7,874 nt of DNA from NCBI GenBank assembly GCA_013152825.1, contig JAADFP010000035.1, positions 1-7,874 on the forward strand, given 5' to 3'. Below, one piece after another: positions 6,712 through 7,874 of this stretch. A program made the translations under genes and the position numbers. The DNA is from Caldisericota bacterium (GTDB taxonomy: Bacteria > CAIJMQ01 > JAADFP01). Each line of letters begins with the position of its first letter. The stretch's first letter is position 1. The notes beneath the pieces are model-generated. The model saw nothing but the letters and a program-made list of their open reading frames with translations, was not told where the DNA came from and ran no database searches.

Positions 6712-6783
6712 CCTGTATCTTCTGTTTTTTCATTCGTAACTTCCCTCTGAAGATGGGGATATTCTGGTATTGGGGTAAAACAA

Positions 6784-7874
<1,091 letters not shown>

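Overview
The window carries six complete genes, two genes cut by its edges, one tRNA and one repeat-filled intergenic gap. It fits a bacterium with a Gram-negative-type rod cell plan: MreB, a type IV pilus retraction ATPase and a periplasmic-type tungstate binding protein. GC content looks moderate. The intergenic gap is filled with short near-identical words and imperfect palindromes of a kind I associate with uncultivated candidate-phylum genomes (Omnitrophota-like and similar). That is an impression only; no gene here fixes the phylum.

Left part, plus strand (1-1679): the C-terminal half of mreB is followed after 18 nt, in the same reading frame, by a PilT/PilU-family ATPase gene. Then comes a 473-nt non-coding gap (1680-2152). 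It holds two 51-nt palindromic elements, a third related palindrome, a long inverted repeat and several short direct repeats. After the gap is a VUT/YhhQ-type queuosine-precursor transporter (2153-2872).

Middle, minus strand (6698 down to 2882): purD, tupA, tupB and tupC form one tight unit. purD has a strong Shine-Dalgarno sequence. The purD-tupA gap is 3 nt, tupA/tupB overlap as ATGA and tupB/tupC overlap as TAATG. Purine synthesis (GAR synthetase) is therefore apparently co-expressed with a complete tungstate ABC importer made of binding protein, permease and a TOBE-bearing ATPase. This suggests that the cell uses tungsten (or molybdenum) enzymes. The unit runs tail to tail into the VUT transporter with only 9 nt between stops.

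Right part, minus strand (7874 down to 6784): a tyrosine recombinase gene, open to the window edge, has no in-frame stop before a tRNA-Leu(CAA) gene and reads through it. The tRNA has its own perfect -10 box inside the recombinase frame. This nested arrangement is the most interesting thing in the window. I see no defence system, CRISPR array or wholly unfamiliar gene cluster.
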